Source: Hoeflea algicola
GTDB taxonomy: Bacteria > Pseudomonadota > Alphaproteobacteria > Rhizobiales > Rhizobiaceae
Direction of reading: 5' to 3'
Length of the DNA: 64,000 nucleotides
Assembly (NCBI RefSeq): GCF_026619415.1
Contig: NZ_JAOVZR010000001.1
Coordinates: 1,612,001-1,676,000, forward strand
The position numbers and the translations under genes were made by a program. Under the pieces are notes generated by a model. The model saw nothing but the letters and a program-made list of their open reading frames with translations. It was not told where the DNA came from and did not search any database. Shown here one piece after another: positions 17,051-25,103 of the stretch (position 1 is its first letter; each line of letters opens with the position of its first letter).

Positions 17051-17716
17051 CTACTTCGCGTTCAAGGCGTCCAGAAGGGTCGTCTTGGCGCCTAGAATAT
17101 GGCGTCGCGTCAGTTCCGCGGCGTCTTTCGCGCGACCACTTTCGCAGGCAGCTAGAATAGCCAGGTGCTCGGCATTGGCGCGTTCCATCCCGTTTGACAT
17201 CAGGATCTGCGCCCGCAGGTAGCGGTCGATGCGATCGAGCGCATTGTTGATGATTTGCAGATGGTAGGAAAGGCCGCTGTCCTTGTAGAGCTCATAATGG
17301 AATTTGCGATTGAGCGCGCCCCAGCTCATCGGATCTGACGATTGCGAAAACGCCTCAAGACAAGCGCGCGCGCTTTGCAGTGTTTCCCTGGACATCTTTG
17401 GCACCGCCGCTTCGATGACCGAGCCTTCGAGCAGCGCGCGGAAATCAAAGATCTCGCTGGCCTCGTCCGGCGACAGGCCGGCAACGGTGGCGCCCTTGTA
17501 GCGTCGAGTGACGACAAGGCCCTGTTGCTCGAGCATGGTGATCGCTTCACGCACCGGAATTCGGCTGGTGTTGAAAAGTTTGGCGATTTCGTCCTGGCGC
17601 AGCGGCGCGCCGTCCTCCAGCTCACCATCGATGATCGCCGTGCGCAAGGCATCGAACACGATCGAGGCGGCGGAGGCGGACTTGGAAATATCCACTGCAT
17701 TCAACTTCACAAACAC
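17051..17716 (-). CDS. GntR-family transcriptional regulator (FadR/FCD subfamily)
   Basis: 221 residues. The winged HTH (about 20-80) shows L-R-Q-D-E-I-A-K-L-F-N-T-S-R-I-P-V-R-E-A. The FCD effector domain (about 90-215) has the expected metal-binding pattern, with D/E in F-R-A-L-L-E and histidines in N-R-K-F-H, N-A-E-H and R-R-H. It diverges from the DapA-family gene at 18034 and should control it. A 12-bp palindrome lies between them. FCD regulators usually respond to organic or sugar acids, which fits a catabolic aldolase/lyase. Confidence 0.9.
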   Translation of the reverse strand: MFVKLNAVDISKSASAASIVFDALRTAIIDGELEDGAPLRQDEIAKLFNTSRIPVREAITMLEQQGLVVTRRYKGATVAGLSPDEASEIFDFRALLEGSVIEAAVPKMSRETLQSARACLEAFSQSSDPMSWGALNRKFHYELYKDSGLSYHLQIINNALDRIDRYLRAQILMSNGMERANAEHLAILAACESGRAKDAAELTRRHILGAKTTLLDALNAK

Positions 17717-18033
17717 TCTCCTTCAGCGCCGCCAGCCAATCCACCTGCCCCGAGCCGCCACAGCACAAAGCGCATCAGACAGCTCACACATGCGCACCGG
17801 ACCCGCTCCCGAAACAAATCACGCACAACAGATCACCATCCATCATATCCGCGTGCCTTGTCTAAATCGAGGAATATTTCATATTGCAAATTGGATCCAA
17901 TATTCTATTGTACGTTCATCAAACACACAAACGCCCCCGTCCTGCGCATCCGGGCGGCAATCCATTTCGCACCCGTGCATTCGCAACCACACGCAACGGC
18001 CCTTGACCTCGCCTTTTCTTGAAGGACACCACT
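17717..18033. promoter_or_regulatory. Divergent control region with 12-bp palindrome (17890-17901)
   Basis: The intergenic region between the GntR regulator and the DapA-family gene contains the perfect palindrome ATTGGATCCAAT at 17890-17901. FadR/FCD regulators typically bind short AT-rich palindromes of this kind, so it is a candidate operator. No gene is seen in the stretch. Confidence 0.5.
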
Positions 18034-18996
18034 ATGACCAAGAACATATTCACCGGCTGCATTCCCGCCCTGATGACCCCTTGCAAGGCCGACAGGACCC
18101 CCGATTTCGACGCACTGGTGCGCAAAGCCAAGGAACTCATCTCGGCTGGCATGTCGGCCGTTGTCTATTGCGGCTCCATGGGCGACTGGCCGCTGCTGAC
18201 CGACGAGCAGCGCATGCAGGGTGTGGCTCGGCTGGTTGAAGCCGGCATCCCGACCATTGTCGGTACCGGTGCCGTTAACACACGGCAGGCCGTTGCCCAT
18301 GCCGCCCACGCTGCCGAAGTCGGCGCGCAGGGACTGATGGTGATCCCGAGGGTTCTCTCGCGCGGCAGTTCTGTCACAGCCCAGCGCGCGCATTTCAGCG
18401 CCATCCTTTCCGCCGCCCCTGCCCTGCCGGCGGTAATTTACAACAGCCCCTATTACGGCTTTGCCACCCGCGGTGACTTGTTCTTTGAGCTGCGCAGGCA
18501 ACATCCCAACCTGATCGGGTTCAAGGAATTCGGCGGTGCCGACGATTTGCGTTACGCCGCTGAAAATATCACCTCCCCGGAAGACGGCATCACGCTGATG
18601 GTCGGTGTCGATACTGCGGTCTGCCACGGCTTTATCAATTGCGGTGCCGGGGGCGCCATCACCGGGGTTGGCAACGCGCTGCCGAAAGAGGTTCTGCACC
18701 TGATGCAGCTGTGTCAGCAGGCTGCATCAGGCAACGCCGAGGCGCGGACCCGGGCGCTGCAGCTTGAAGCCGCGCTCGGGGTGCTGTCTTCTTTTGATGA
18801 GGGCTGTGATCTGGTGCTCTACTACAAGCATCTTATGGTGCTCAACGGAGACACCGAATACACGCTGCATTTCAACGAGACCGATGCACTGACCGATGCC
18901 CAGCGCAATTATGCCGAAGCCCAATATACTCTGTTCCGGAACTGGTACGCGGATTGGAACAAACAGCTCGGCAGCACTACCGCCGCCGCAGCGTAA
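18034..18996 (+). CDS. DapA/NanA-family aldolase or dehydratase (dihydrodipicolinate synthase family)
   Basis: 320 residues from the ATG at 18034, preceded by GAAGGA. It is a TIM barrel of the class I aldolase superfamily. The Schiff-base Lys is in L-I-G-F-K-E-F-G-G and the catalytic Tyr in V-I-Y-N-S-P-Y-Y-G; the start I-P-A-L-M-T-P matches the family. The C-terminal extension and the divergent GntR regulator argue for a catabolic keto-acid enzyme rather than lysine biosynthesis. The exact substrate cannot be told from sequence; no dehydrogenase or transporter genes are adjacent. Confidence 0.8.
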   Translation: MTKNIFTGCIPALMTPCKADRTPDFDALVRKAKELISAGMSAVVYCGSMGDWPLLTDEQRMQGVARLVEAGIPTIVGTGAVNTRQAVAHAAHAAEVGAQGLMVIPRVLSRGSSVTAQRAHFSAILSAAPALPAVIYNSPYYGFATRGDLFFELRRQHPNLIGFKEFGGADDLRYAAENITSPEDGITLMVGVDTAVCHGFINCGAGGAITGVGNALPKEVLHLMQLCQQAASGNAEARTRALQLEAALGVLSSFDEGCDLVLYYKHLMVLNGDTEYTLHFNETDALTDAQRNYAEAQYTLFRNWYADWNKQLGSTTAAAA

Positions 18997-19105
18997 GCAA
19001 TCTTTCTTCCCGCGTTTCCACTTTTCGGAAGTGCGCGGAGACAATGGCTTGAGAGATCAACCATCCCGGGGGCAATGCCTGCCGGGACGGTATGCTTGGA
19101 GGTGT

Positions 19106-19129
19106 CAGTTCACCCCATGAAGTGAACTG
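19106..19129. terminator. Possible bidirectional terminator (8-bp stem)
   Basis: CAGTTCAC and GTGAACTG are separated by 8 bases and lie between the convergent DapA-family and ecfG genes. No T tract follows on either strand, so this is weak. Confidence 0.35.
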
Positions 19130-19152
19130 GCCTCAGACGGGCAAAGGCCAAT

Positions 19153-19752
19153 TTATCGCCCGGGGAACGCCTTGTTGACCAGCGGCGCCGAGGTCTGGTC
19201 GGGGCCATAGTCGCTTTCCCCGGTAATTGTGAGAAGTTCCTGGAGCTTGGTGCGCGCACGGTTGACCCTGCTCTTGATAGTGCCGACAGCCACACCAGCA
19301 ATTTCCGCCGCCTCTTCATAGGAAAACCCGGAAGCCCCGATCAGCACGATGGCTTCACGCTGATCATCCGGCAAGGTGTCGAGCGCCTCCTTGAAATCGG
19401 CCATGTCGAGCTTGCCATATTGTTCCGGATGGGTGGCCAGATTGCCGGCGAAAACGCCATCAGGATCAGGCAGTTCCCGGCCCTTGCGCCGCATCTGGCT
19501 GTAAAATTCATTGCGCAGAATGGTGAAAAGCCAGGCCCGCATATTGGTGCCCGGCTGGAAACTTTCCTGCTTTGACCACGCCTTCATGACGGTCTCCTGG
19601 ACCAGATCATCGGCGCGGTCGTGACGGCGGGCCAGGGAAACGGAGAATGCGCGCAAGCTTGGAAGCGCGGCCAGCATCTCTCGTTTGAAGGAAAAACCGT
19701 CTCCGGCATCGGTGGACATGGTTTTGGGAACATCCATCTCAGTTCGCACCAT
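19153..19752 (-). CDS. ecfG: ECF sigma factor EcfG (general stress response)
   Basis: 199 residues from the ATG at 19752, which has an AGGTGG site; alternatives are 19737 and 19779. Sigma-70 region 2 is at about residues 25-90 (R-A-D-D-L-V-Q-E-T-V-M-K-A-W) and region 4 at about 120-175 (L-P-D-D-Q-R-E-A-I-V-L-I-G-A; G-T-I-K-S-R-V-N-R-A-R). EcfG directs RNA polymerase to GGAAC-N16/17-cGTT promoters. It follows nepR with a 14-base overlap, so the sigma factor and its anti-sigma factor are translationally coupled. Confidence 0.93.
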   Translation of the reverse strand: MVRTEMDVPKTMSTDAGDGFSFKREMLAALPSLRAFSVSLARRHDRADDLVQETVMKAWSKQESFQPGTNMRAWLFTILRNEFYSQMRRKGRELPDPDGVFAGNLATHPEQYGKLDMADFKEALDTLPDDQREAIVLIGASGFSYEEAAEIAGVAVGTIKSRVNRARTKLQELLTITGESDYGPDQTSAPLVNKAFPGR

Positions 19753-19933
19753 TGTCGCCACCTGAGCGTTCAGCCTCATCCAGTTTTTCCAGAAGATCCA
19801 GCAGCTGGTCGGGAATGGGCTCTGCTTCGACAGATTTGTAATATTGCTTCAACCGAGAAGCGATGGCGTCTGACGCACCGTGGTCAGGCCGATCTCCGTT
19901 GTTTGAGGCGTCTTTGTTGTCTCGATTGATCAT
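19739..19933 (-). CDS. nepR: Anti-sigma factor NepR
   Basis: 64 residues. It has the compact NepR layout: a polar N-terminus, then two short helices with I-A-S-R-L-K-Q-Y-Y-K-S-V and the conserved I-P-D-Q-L-L-D-L-L-E-K-L-D-E-A. It holds EcfG inactive until phosphorylated PhyR captures it. AAGGGC precedes the ATG. It lies immediately upstream of ecfG and divergent from phyR, the standard alphaproteobacterial arrangement. Confidence 0.93.
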   Translation of the reverse strand: MINRDNKDASNNGDRPDHGASDAIASRLKQYYKSVEAEPIPDQLLDLLEKLDEAERSGGDNGAN

Positions 19934-19973
19934 GCCCTTGCCAGCTCTCTCAGAATGAACACATAAGGTTTAG

Positions 19974-19998
19974 AATGCGCCATGACAAAAAAAGTTCC
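19974..19998 (-). promoter_or_regulatory. Possible EcfG promoter of nepR-ecfG (GGAAC-N17-ATT)
   Basis: On the minus strand GGAAC (19998-19994) is followed after 17 bases by ATT (19976-19974). The -35 matches the EcfG consensus exactly; the -10 has A instead of G. It faces nepR and is back to back with the phyR promoter. Confidence 0.5.
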
Positions 19999-20006
19999 AA
20001 GCCATC

Positions 20007-20031
20007 GGAACTTTTTTCCAGACAGCGCGTT
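20007..20031 (+). promoter_or_regulatory. EcfG promoter of phyR (GGAAC-N17-GTT)
   Basis: GGAAC at 20007-20011 and GTT at 20029-20031, preceded by C (cGTT). This is an exact match to the alphaproteobacterial EcfG consensus, 44 bases before the phyR start. It implies positive feedback on phyR. Confidence 0.85.
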
Positions 20032-20074
20032 TTATGGTTGTTGCCACGTCCAGTGGACTATCAAGGGGTACATA

Positions 20075-20887
20075 ATGTCGACACTGTCCATGCGCATCGC
20101 GCCGCACCTTCCCTATCTCCGCCGCTTCTCGCGTGCGGTAACCGGATCCCAAACATCCGGAGACGCTTTTGTCGCCGCCACGCTCGAAGCGCTGATCGCA
20201 GATCTGAGCATTTTCCCCAAATCCGGAGATGACCGGGTCGCGCTCTACAAGCTGTTTTGTAAACTGTTTGACAGCCTATCGGTTCCATTACCTGAACATC
20301 CCACGCCATTCGGCTGGGAAAGAAGGGCCGCCGCCAACCTTGAAGCGGTAACCCCGCAGGCGCGCAAGGCGTTCCTTCTGATCGCTGTCGAGGGCTTCAA
20401 CACCATGGAAGCCGCTGATGTTCTTGACGTCGAGGAAGCCACCCTTTCCAGCCTGCTCGAGACCGCGGCCATGGAAATCTCCAGCCAGGTGGCAACCGAC
20501 ATCATGATCATCGAAGACGAGCCGCTGATCGCCATGGACATTGAAGACATGGTCGAAACCCTTGGCCACCGTGTCACCGGCGTGGCTCGGACCCATTCCG
20601 AGGCGCTCGAGCTCTACAAGCGAACCAAGCCAAAGATGGTTCTGGCCGATATCCAGCTCGCCGACGGCAGTTCCGGCATCGATGCGGTCAACGACATTCT
20701 CAAGGATGAGGCGTTGCCGGTGATCTTCATCACCGCCTTCCCCGAGCGGCTGCTGACCGGCGAAAAGCCGGAACCGGCGTTTCTGGTGACCAAGCCTTTC
20801 AACCCAGACATGGTCAAGGCGTTGATCAGCCAGGCCCTGTTTTTCAACACAGCCGCCGATGCACCGCAGCTGACCGGAACCAACTAA
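20075..20887 (+). CDS. phyR: General stress response regulator PhyR (sigma-like domain plus receiver)
   Basis: 270 residues from the ATG at 20075; a longer frame from 19982 would run through the EcfG promoter. Residues 1-130 form the sigma-like domain mimicking EcfG (L-P-Y-L-R-R-F-S-R-A; V-T-P-Q-A-R-K-A-F-L-L). The C-terminal receiver has acidic E-D-E, phospho-acceptor Asp192 in V-L-A-D-I-Q-L-A-D-G and Lys240 in V-T-K-P-F. Phosphorylation exposes the sigma-like domain, which binds NepR and frees EcfG. Confidence 0.96.
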   Translation: MSTLSMRIAPHLPYLRRFSRAVTGSQTSGDAFVAATLEALIADLSIFPKSGDDRVALYKLFCKLFDSLSVPLPEHPTPFGWERRAAANLEAVTPQARKAFLLIAVEGFNTMEAADVLDVEEATLSSLLETAAMEISSQVATDIMIIEDEPLIAMDIEDMVETLGHRVTGVARTHSEALELYKRTKPKMVLADIQLADGSSGIDAVNDILKDEALPVIFITAFPERLLTGEKPEPAFLVTKPFNPDMVKALISQALFFNTAADAPQLTGTN

Positions 20888-20900
20888 GGTCGAGCGCGTT
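20876..20900 (+). promoter_or_regulatory. EcfG promoter (GGAAC-N17-GTT) at the 3' end of phyR
   Basis: GGAAC at 20876-20880 overlaps the last codons of phyR and GTT is at 20898-20900. The exact spacing and cGTT core place it 33 bases before the DUF1328 gene. Confidence 0.85.
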
Positions 20901-20932
20901 GTTTACACATCGAATGACAAAGGAGAATATCG

Positions 20933-21097
20933 ATGCTGTATTACGCTCTCATGTTTCTTGTCGTCGCCATCATTGCGGGCGTGCTCGGGTTTGGCGGAAT
21001 CGCGGGCACCTCGGCCGGCATCGCCCAGATCCTGTTCTTCCTGTTCCTGGCGCTTCTGGTCATTTCGCTGGTTATGAATTTCTTTCGCAAAGTATGA
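20933..21097 (+). CDS. DUF1328 small membrane protein
   Basis: 54 residues, almost entirely two hydrophobic helices ([15 protein letters not shown] and [12 protein letters not shown]) around the loop [13 protein letters not shown], ending R-K-V. This is the DUF1328/YtjA pattern of inner-membrane stress proteins of unknown role. AAGGAGAATATCG precedes the ATG. An EcfG promoter lies directly upstream, so it is a predicted general stress gene. Confidence 0.88.
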   Translation: MLYYALMFLVVAIIAGVLGFGGIAGTSAGIAQILFFLFLALLVISLVMNFFRKV

Positions 21098-21198
21098 TGA
21101 TCGCAACAATTGACCCACTTGTTTGCAACGGGCGTCGGAGAACATCCGGCGCCCCATTGCTGTCCGAATGAAAATGTTACCGAAGTGAAGAGCCCACC

Positions 21199-22224
21199 AT
21201 GAAACTATCATCGGTTAAGGAGTCCGATCGGCTGCGAATTGTTTTGGCGGGGCTACGAAGTGCTGGCGTATCGATGATGTATCAGGATACCGATCTGGCC
21301 ATTCGTTATGCCGCCAACCTCCCCGGAAACTGGCCCCTCGACACTGATCTTGAAGGCGCCTCCGACGACCAAATATTCAACGCCCAGCAGGCCGCCAAGG
21401 TGCTCTCCGCCAAGCAGCAGGTGATTCAGACCGGTGAAACTATCAAGCTCGAAATCCTGCGTGATGCAGATAACGAGCGGCACTGGTTCATGTTGCATAT
21501 CGATCCCGACACCGACGCTGACGGCGCTGTGATAGGATTGTTCACAACCATTCTCGATATCGACGACATCAAGTACCGGGAAACCGTGCTGAAGACGCTT
21601 TTGCGCGAATTGAGTCATCGCTCCAAGAACCTGCTGGCGATCATTCAATCCGTCGCCTCCCAGACCGCACGATCATCCCAGGGGCTCAACGATTTCCTGT
21701 TCGCTTTTCGCAATCGGGTGCAGTCGATGGCGCAATCCCAGGATCTTGTGACGGCATCCGACTGGCGCGGCGCCGAACTGTTCGCCTTGACGCAATCGCA
21801 GTTGCAGCCACTGGTGGGCAAAAATGCGCCACGTTTTACGATCACCGGTGATGACCCCTACCTGTTTCCCAACGCCGCTTTGCATCTTGGTCTGGCGCTG
21901 CACGAGCTCACCGTCGATTCCCTCGCCAGGGGTGCGCTCGGCCCAGCTGGCGGCAAGGTTGAACTTGAAGCAAGCGAACACCTTAACGACCAGCAGGTTC
22001 CGGAGTTGACCCTGACCTGGACCGAAACATTTGCGACGCCACCCGCCGAAACTGAAATACAGACAAACCACAAGAACGGCTTCTCCGGCGCCGTGCTCGG
22101 ACGCATTGTCCCGCAGGCGCTTTCAGCCGGGGTGCGCCACGAGACCTCAGACAACAAGATGATCTATCAACTGGTCATTCCCGAATCCCAGTATGAAGCC
22201 GAGCCGAGGCATACGAGACCTTGA
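21199..22224 (+). CDS. PAS-containing HWE/HisKA_2 sensor histidine kinase, PhyR-partner candidate
   Basis: 341 residues, soluble. A PAS-like sensor (about 15-122) leads into a HWE/HisKA_2 dimerisation domain with the phospho-acceptor His140 in R-E-L-S-H-R-S-K-N-L-L-A-I-I-Q. The ATP-binding half is odd: the N box reads H-E-L-T-V-D (235-240), with Asp where this family normally has Asn, and the G box (N-G-F-S-G-A-V-L-G-R-I-V) is weak. Kinases of this type next to phyR feed phosphate to PhyR, so it may be a PhyK-like partner, possibly with reduced kinase and net phosphatase or phosphotransfer activity (inference). No EcfG site was found in front. Confidence 0.85.
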   Translation: MKLSSVKESDRLRIVLAGLRSAGVSMMYQDTDLAIRYAANLPGNWPLDTDLEGASDDQIFNAQQAAKVLSAKQQVIQTGETIKLEILRDADNERHWFMLHIDPDTDADGAVIGLFTTILDIDDIKYRETVLKTLLRELSHRSKNLLAIIQSVASQTARSSQGLNDFLFAFRNRVQSMAQSQDLVTASDWRGAELFALTQSQLQPLVGKNAPRFTITGDDPYLFPNAALHLGLALHELTVDSLARGALGPAGGKVELEASEHLNDQQVPELTLTWTETFATPPAETEIQTNHKNGFSGAVLGRIVPQALSAGVRHETSDNKMIYQLVIPESQYEAEPRHTRP

Positions 22225-22271
22225 GTGCACGCCTCCCGTGCGGATCAAGCCGAGGCCTGCCCGGATACGAT

Positions 22272-22296
22272 GGAACCTCCATGAAGCGCTGGCGTT
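22272..22296 (+). promoter_or_regulatory. EcfG promoter (GGAAC-N17-GTT)
   Basis: GGAAC at 22272-22276 and GTT at 22294-22296 with a preceding C, 23 bases before the ATG at 22319. Exact consensus and spacing. Confidence 0.85.
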
Positions 22297-22318
22297 GTAA
22301 TGCCAAAGGAGAAGCGTC

Positions 22319-22654
22319 ATGGAACATATCGCAGCCTTCATGCTGCTGATCGCTTGCAGCAACGACTTGCAGACCTGTACCGAACAGCCCGCCCCCACCG
22401 TCGCCTACGAGAGCATGCAGCAGTGCGAACTTGAACTTCGCCCCGCGCTGCAGATCGCGGATGGCAAGTATGGAAAGACCATGGGCAAATGCGTCGAGAT
22501 CGATCCGGCCCTGTTCTATGAGGATGCCGAGATAGTCTGGGACGTGACTGCCGAAGGCGAGATTGAAGTCGCCATTGAATTGATCAATCCGCAGATCGAC
22601 CTCAATGCCATGGCACGATCGGATCATGCTGACGAAACCACGCGCGTGAACTGA
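22319..22654 (+). CDS. Small Cys-containing protein, EcfG-dependent, unknown function
   Basis: 111 residues, preceded by AAAGGAG. A short hydrophobic start (I-A-A-F-M-L-L-I-A-C) could be a signal or lipoprotein-like segment, but no clean lipobox is seen. Cys residues occur in the first half (C-S-N-D-L-Q-T-C, Q-Q-C, G-K-C) and the second half is acidic. I do not recognise the family. The exact EcfG promoter directly upstream marks it as a general stress gene, and export to the periplasm is plausible. Confidence 0.7.
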   Translation: MEHIAAFMLLIACSNDLQTCTEQPAPTVAYESMQQCELELRPALQIADGKYGKTMGKCVEIDPALFYEDAEIVWDVTAEGEIEVAIELINPQIDLNAMARSDHADETTRVN

Positions 22655-22714
22655 CGGCACGTCGGATCAAACAGCATGAACCGCTGTGCCTGACACCGTG
22701 TGGTTGCCTCGGCT

Positions 22715-23968
22715 TCAGCTATCGACCTCGAAATCCAGCCGCTTGCGCAAAAAGTCTAGATCCTGTGCAATCGGCTCTCCGGCAGCCGCCGTCTCCAGCA
22801 GCGCCTTGCCATGCACTCTGATTAACGCCCGCGCGTCAGATCCAGCCACCGAATACAACGAATTCAGCACCACGCCGAGGTGATCGAGCATCAGGATGTT
22901 GCCCCTCGAAGCCTGCCGCAACGGGTGCAATGTCATGTTGAGCAGGTCTTCCAGTGACAGACCCGGCACTTTGAGCCGCGCCACCCCGTCGCGGTCGCTG
23001 CGGACATCACCGCGCAACCCTTCCGATACAGGCAGCACCAGCGCCGCGGCGATACGGTCGGCACAGGTTACTGCGGTAAAGCTGTCATTGACGCCCGGCG
23101 ACAATGCCCGCAACGCAATCTCGAGGAGAATACGGATCGAAAAACGGATGTCATCGACCGCGCCGCGATAGGGCTCCAAGCTGATCGCGGCATGGACAGC
23201 GGCGATGGCCTCCTCGTCATCTGCAGCGAAACCGGCGGCAGCCAGAACTTGTCCCGACAGCACGAAATCGCCCGGCGCGACACGAACCGCGATCATGGCT
23301 TGGTGGTGACGGGCAAGTTCAAGCAGGGCTGTCTCGTCGATGATGGTCACATACCCCGATTGTTGCGCCTTGATGGCGGCATCGAGGTCTTGTTCATCGA
23401 ACTCCTCCTCGTCTCGCTGATCGGTTTCAGCCAGCAGTGCGTTGACCTGTCGCTCCAGATGCTCGGAGATTTTGGCGACTTCGGCATCAATCGTCACGCT
23501 GCGCGACACCGAGTGAACGAAATGAATCACCTGAAGCACGGATACGGCCGCCAGCACAAAAGCCATGGCAATAGAAAATTCCGGTCTCAGATCCGGCCCG
23601 GTTGCCCGCAGCACGCTGAGCGAAAACAGGAACGTGCCACCCAGAAGTCCGGCGGTGACCTGATTGACCCGGTCTCTGGAAAATCGTTGCAGCAACCGTG
23701 GCGCGATATTTCCCGCAGCCAGCGTGAACACCACCAGCATGATCGAGTAGACCAGACCAAGCGTGGTGATCGCCGCCGTGGCGATGGTCGCCAGCAGCGA
23801 TCGGGCTGTGTCATCTGAGATCGCCAGCCAGAACGGCAACGGGCTGCCGAAAAGCGTGTACTGGGTATCGAGCCAGATCAGCGGAATGGCCAGCAACCAC
23901 AGCCCAATGGCGATGCCTCCGGGAATTCCCAACAACCCGTTGAGTGTCAGAACCGATTTCATTTTCAT
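22715..23968 (-). CDS. DUF2254 membrane protein
   Basis: 417 residues from the ATG at 23968, with AAGGAAT upstream; a frame extension to 24088 overlaps the next promoter and is disfavoured. Four membrane segments lie in the first 160 residues (G-I-A-I-G-L-W-L-L-A-I-P-L-I-W-L; A-A-I-T-T-L-G-L-V-Y-S-I-M-L-V-V). A large cytoplasmic part follows with S-P-G-V-N-D-S-F-T-A-V-T-C-A-D-R, a signature of DUF2254. The function is unknown. It sits inside the stress cluster on the opposite strand, convergent with the 22319 gene. Confidence 0.88.
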   Translation of the reverse strand: MKMKSVLTLNGLLGIPGGIAIGLWLLAIPLIWLDTQYTLFGSPLPFWLAISDDTARSLLATIATAAITTLGLVYSIMLVVFTLAAGNIAPRLLQRFSRDRVNQVTAGLLGGTFLFSLSVLRATGPDLRPEFSIAMAFVLAAVSVLQVIHFVHSVSRSVTIDAEVAKISEHLERQVNALLAETDQRDEEEFDEQDLDAAIKAQQSGYVTIIDETALLELARHHQAMIAVRVAPGDFVLSGQVLAAAGFAADDEEAIAAVHAAISLEPYRGAVDDIRFSIRILLEIALRALSPGVNDSFTAVTCADRIAAALVLPVSEGLRGDVRSDRDGVARLKVPGLSLEDLLNMTLHPLRQASRGNILMLDHLGVVLNSLYSVAGSDARALIRVHGKALLETAAAGEPIAQDLDFLRKRLDFEVDS

Positions 23969-24031
23969 GGGGAATTCCTTCAAATGATCCGACTTCAATG
24001 CACGAACTCGCCGGAAGTGCGCCTGCGCGAA

Positions 24032-24056
24032 GGAACCTATCCGTCCGGGCTGCATT
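24032..24056 (+). promoter_or_regulatory. Possible EcfG promoter (GGAAC-N17-ATT)
   Basis: GGAAC at 24032-24036 and ATT at 24054-24056, preceded by C. It has an exact -35 and a one-base -10 variation, the same variant as in front of nepR and the AI-2E-type permease. It faces the gene at 24108. Confidence 0.5.
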
Positions 24057-24107
24057 CTTACTGTGTTAAAGAGATATCTCAAAACCAACTACAGGCAGTA
24101 CAACTCC

Positions 24108-25043
24108 ATGCGGATGATGATCGTGCTCAACCGGGACGGTGGAACCATCCGCGGCATGGACAGCCAGGAATTTGGCAACCACGTCGCTCAAACTTTGGGC
24201 GCCAACACTCTCGGACAGGACCCCACCGACTACGTCGTCAAACTGGCCGCCGGCTCTGAAATCTGTGAAGTTCTCGACCAGGCTACCAGCGAGAAAAACA
24301 TCGACGGCATCATTGCCGGCGGCGGCGACGGCACCATCTCGGCTGCGGCAGCGGCTTGTTTCCGCGCGGGCAAGGTGCTCGGCGTGCTGCCGCTTGGGAC
24401 CATGAACCTGTTCGCGCGCAGCCTTGGCCTGCCGCTCGACCCTTATGAAGCGGTCGAGGCGCTGCAACAGGCCGAGCCGCGCGATCTCGATATTGCCACG
24501 GCCAATGGCCGCGCTTTCATACATCAATATTCGGTGGGCCTTCATGAACGGCTCATCAGCCTGCGCTCGCATCTCGACACCTCGACGCGGTTGCGGAAAA
24601 TGACCGCCACGCTGAATGCCCTCGGCAAGGTCATCCTTGCCCCGCCACGGTTGAGCGTCGAAACCAGCCTTGAGGGCGAGACGCGCAGAACCATCGTGTC
24701 GGCCGTGTCGGTGTCCAACAACCTGTTTGGCGATTCACCCGTCCCCTTCGCCCCGGTTCTCGATGGCGGTGTGCTGGGGCTTTACCGCGCTCGAGCCTAC
24801 AGTTCTGCCACCGTGCTGCGGATGACGCTCGATGTGGCCCGCGGTGCGCTCCTGGACAATCCCTATGTTCAGGTTGAATCCGCGCAGCAGCTGGTTCTGA
24901 AATTCCCGACCAGGCATCGACGCGCAAAGGCTGCCATCGATGGCGAAATCGTCGATCTGGAATCGGAGATCGAATTCATCTGCCATGCAGGCGGTTTGCG
25001 TGTGCTCACGCCGAGCCAACCCGATCCGGCGAAGATCGGCTGA
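24108..25043 (+). CDS. Diacylglycerol/lipid kinase family protein
   Basis: 311 residues from the ATG at 24108; an ATG at 24063 would add 15 residues. The DAGK catalytic motif I-I-A-G-G-G-D-G-T-I-S-A-A-A lies at about 85-98, followed by L-P-L-G-T-M-N-L-F-A-R-S, the nucleotide and lipid binding pattern of the DgkB/YegS family. The C-terminal half carries the usual beta-rich domain ending in A-I-D-G-E-I-V-D. It is expected to phosphorylate a diacylglycerol or sphingoid-type lipid at the membrane. Its location in the cluster suggests stress-linked membrane remodelling. Confidence 0.87.
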   Translation: MRMMIVLNRDGGTIRGMDSQEFGNHVAQTLGANTLGQDPTDYVVKLAAGSEICEVLDQATSEKNIDGIIAGGGDGTISAAAAACFRAGKVLGVLPLGTMNLFARSLGLPLDPYEAVEALQQAEPRDLDIATANGRAFIHQYSVGLHERLISLRSHLDTSTRLRKMTATLNALGKVILAPPRLSVETSLEGETRRTIVSAVSVSNNLFGDSPVPFAPVLDGGVLGLYRARAYSSATVLRMTLDVARGALLDNPYVQVESAQQLVLKFPTRHRRAKAAIDGEIVDLESEIEFICHAGGLRVLTPSQPDPAKIG

Positions 25044-25051
25044 CGATCGCG

Positions 25052-25076
25052 GGAACCCGAAGGCCGGAGGCGCGTT
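25052..25076 (+). promoter_or_regulatory. EcfG promoter (GGAAC-N17-GTT)
   Basis: GGAAC at 25052-25056 and GTT at 25074-25076 with preceding C. Transcription would start near 25082, which favours the start codon at 25104 over the one at 25080. Confidence 0.85.
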
Positions 25077-25103
25077 GTCATGGAAACCATGAAAGGAACT
25101 TCC

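Noticed and set aside
22896..24000. Plus-strand open frames over the DUF2254 gene
   Set aside because: High-GC shadow frames of a well-supported membrane protein gene.
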